Shown here one piece after another: positions 62,079 through 64,000 of a stretch of DNA of 64,000 nucleotides. The notes under the pieces are model-generated. The model had not been told where the DNA came from. It did not search any database and saw nothing but the letters and a program-made list of their open reading frames with translations. Positions within the stretch are counted from its first letter, which is position 1. The number at the start of each line of letters is the position of its first letter. The translations under genes were made by a program, and so were the position numbers. Source of the stretch: Hydrangea macrophylla (Eukaryota > Streptophyta > Magnoliopsida > Cornales > Hydrangeaceae); NCBI GenBank assembly GCA_033977485.1, contig CM066993.1, positions 66,442,864-66,506,863 of the forward strand, written 5' to 3'.

Positions 62079-64000
62079 TGTAATAACCTGCATTTTTCTT
62101 GCATTGTCATATTTAAAATTATATATATTTTGTCTGCTTTTATTTTCAATACTTATGTGAAAAATTTATTTCTTGACTAATCTCATTATTGAAATTTCTT
62201 TTGGGGTCAAAATGCGATTTTCATAAAAATTGGCAATACCTGTGTTAAATTTCAAATCTGTATTTCAAAACGGTGGAATTATTTCTTTTAAAACTCAAAC
62301 TGTATTTTTATAAAATCAGAAAACTATTTCTAACATTAAAATGAATTTTCTGTATTTTTGTGATAAACACCGTGTCACGAAAATACCAGTTTAGGTTTAA
62401 AACTGTCCGCGCAGTGTTAAACTTCCACAGAATTTTGGGAGTAACTGATTGGACAAATTTCTTTATACCCAATTATTATTGCTGAAGTTTTCTCTTAGGC
62501 CTTGTTTGGCAAATGCTTGTAGTATGTGTGTTGTCCTAATGCCATAAGCTTGATTCCCAAACACACCTTGACCCACACCAACTCCACCTACCCTTTCAAT
62601 TATCAATGGAGCATTATGAATTGCAAGTGTATATTTACACATCATTGCTGCACTTTCTTTGTAATTAGTGGAGATTAATGGAGAATGAGTGGGATGTTAG
62701 GCAAATGTTTTCTAAGTGGGAGTTTGATTATTTATACACCCAACCACACTACACATTCTACACTCCTAACATAGAGAGCTTGAGAGAGTCACATAGAGAG
62801 ATAATAATTTCAGAATTTGAAGAGCTCAATCCTCCATAGCCAAGCTTGAAATTGGAGATTCTTAATTCTTGTATTTCTTTCTCAACAACTTCTTCAATCT
62901 ACATCACGGTGAGTATTACTAACTCACTCAAAATGTAACTCATTCCTTATTTACTGATTTAGGTAGTTAATTTTAACAGTAGCAGAATTTTGTCTTCAGA
63001 TTTTTGTTAGGAAAACGAAAGAAATTTAAGATTCTGCCCGCGTTGCCCCAAGCAAAACTCGATTCTGCACACTTTTTGTCTAATGCAATTTTCTCAGATT
63101 CTGCACCGTTTGGGCAGAAAATGAGGATTACAGTAGCAGAGAAAGTATATCAGAAATTAAATCTAATATTTTCTCTTTTAATTTTAACAGTAGCAGAATT
63201 TTGTTTTCAGATTTTTGTTAGGAAAACGAAGGAAATTTATGATTCTGCCCGCGCTGTCCCAAGCAAAACTCGATTCTGCACACTTTTCGTCTAATACAAT
63301 TTTCTCAGATTCTGCACCGTTTGGGCAGAAAAGGAGGATTACAGTAGCAGATTGTTAATTTTTGTATGAAAGCTTGAAGCTCAAAAATAGTAATTTTTCA
63401 AACTTAACTAAAATCAATTCCGTGAATTGGGAATGAAAGATCTTAGTCCCAATAAGTTGTGGTTCGAATACTACGGCTTAATTCATCCGTATCACGACGT
63501 ACCGTTGATTTAAAGTTTTGTCACCTCTCGGTTTTACGTGAAATCCGAGAGCTGCGATTGACATTTTTCAGCACTGACGACTTTTAGTAAAACGGCCATA
63601 ACTTCCTCTAGGAAACTCGAAAACGCGCACGGTTTGAAGCGTTGGAAACTAGACTCAAAGAGCTTTCTGTTGATATGTAATTTATGTATACAAATTTTAA
63701 CTCATTTTTTATGGCATTACTTCAAAGTAGACCCACTTGTGTTTCTAATAGCGATAAAAGTATGTTAAAGCATTCTTTGATGAATTCACCGGTTGTTTAA
63801 TATAAGATTTGATTTCTTCTCATATATCTATGGTTATCGTTCCCAGTACTTTATATTTCTATATTAAGTCACATATCATTCATGTGGAGTCAGTGCATGG
63901 TGAGTGTTGGTAGTATGGAAAAGAGTAATGATAGTGTGGAAAGGGTATGAGTTTGAGTTGTGGTTGTAGTTGTGGTCGTGGTTGTGGTCGTGGATGTGGT
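62079..64000 (+). mobile_element. 3' LTR of family-B element, cut by window edge
   Basis: Identical start TGTAATAACC. The first 1922 bp match the 5' LTR except for about four substitutions and the 74-bp segment at about 63251-63324 absent from the 5' copy. Confidence 0.95.

Larger units (their letters stand above)
54180..64000 (+). mobile_element. Young, apparently intact Tekay-type Ty3 element (family B)
   Basis: 5' LTR, Met-type PBS, one continuous gag-pol ORF, PPT and 3' LTR, in order. It is inserted in a copia pol; the left flank TCAAT (54175-54179) should reappear beyond the right edge. Over the 1.85 kb that can be aligned, the two LTRs differ by about four substitutions and one 74-bp indel (my count by eye), so insertion is recent. 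Confidence 0.93.

Overview
This window looks like plant nuclear DNA, from a flowering plant and probably a eudicot. It is AT-rich and packed with nested LTR retrotransposons of typical plant lineages (Ty3 Tekay, Tat/Ogre, CRM-like and Athila-like; Ty1/copia). Their primer-binding sites match plant tRNA-Met and tRNA-Arg, and a CACTA DNA transposon carries intron-containing pieces of two plant genes. I see no intact host gene, rRNA, tRNA or CRISPR. The only intact long coding region is a retrotransposon gag-pol.

Layout. 1-6620: 5' part of a minus-strand Tat/Ogre-like element (open gag running off the left edge, leader, PBS, 3.5-kb LTR). 6621-12760: purine-rich unassigned DNA ending in a plus-strand PPT and 2.1-kb Tekay-like LTR (family D). 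12761-17573: decayed Athila-like element with a broken plant-transposon-protein ORF and an LTR. 17574-19230: copia remnant. 19231-20759: gene-free. 20760-31167: complete but degenerate minus-strand Tekay-like element (family A) with matching GTATA target duplications and an extra ORF upstream of gag. 31168-35074: gene-free, with hAT-like relics. 35075-39297: mosaic of inverted copia pieces and a CRM-like fragment. 39298-48427: truncated family-A LTR split by a 7.8-kb CACTA element (39383-47215, target duplication ACA). 48428-52363: copia integrase scrap and a SIRE-type-LTR element with a gag-like ORF, carrying a 596-bp hAT MITE. 52364-54179: Tekay LTR tail and a minus-strand copia 3' end. 54180-64000: young plus-strand Tekay element (family B) with a 1491-codon ORF; its 3' LTR runs off the right edge.

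Most interesting points: (1) the CACTA element carries, in one orientation, exons of a GTG/COLD1-type membrane protein gene and of a casein kinase 1 gene, a chimeric transduplication; (2) family A has a coherent 334-codon acidic ORF between PBS and gag, broken only by four stops that fit C-to-T changes; (3) three family-A LTR copies keep an identical-length 60-codon frame with changes concentrated at third positions; (4) LTRs of unrelated families carry arrays of short motifs that all contain TCGA.

All boundaries and comparisons were made by eye. Lineage names rest on motif recognition, not on searches.
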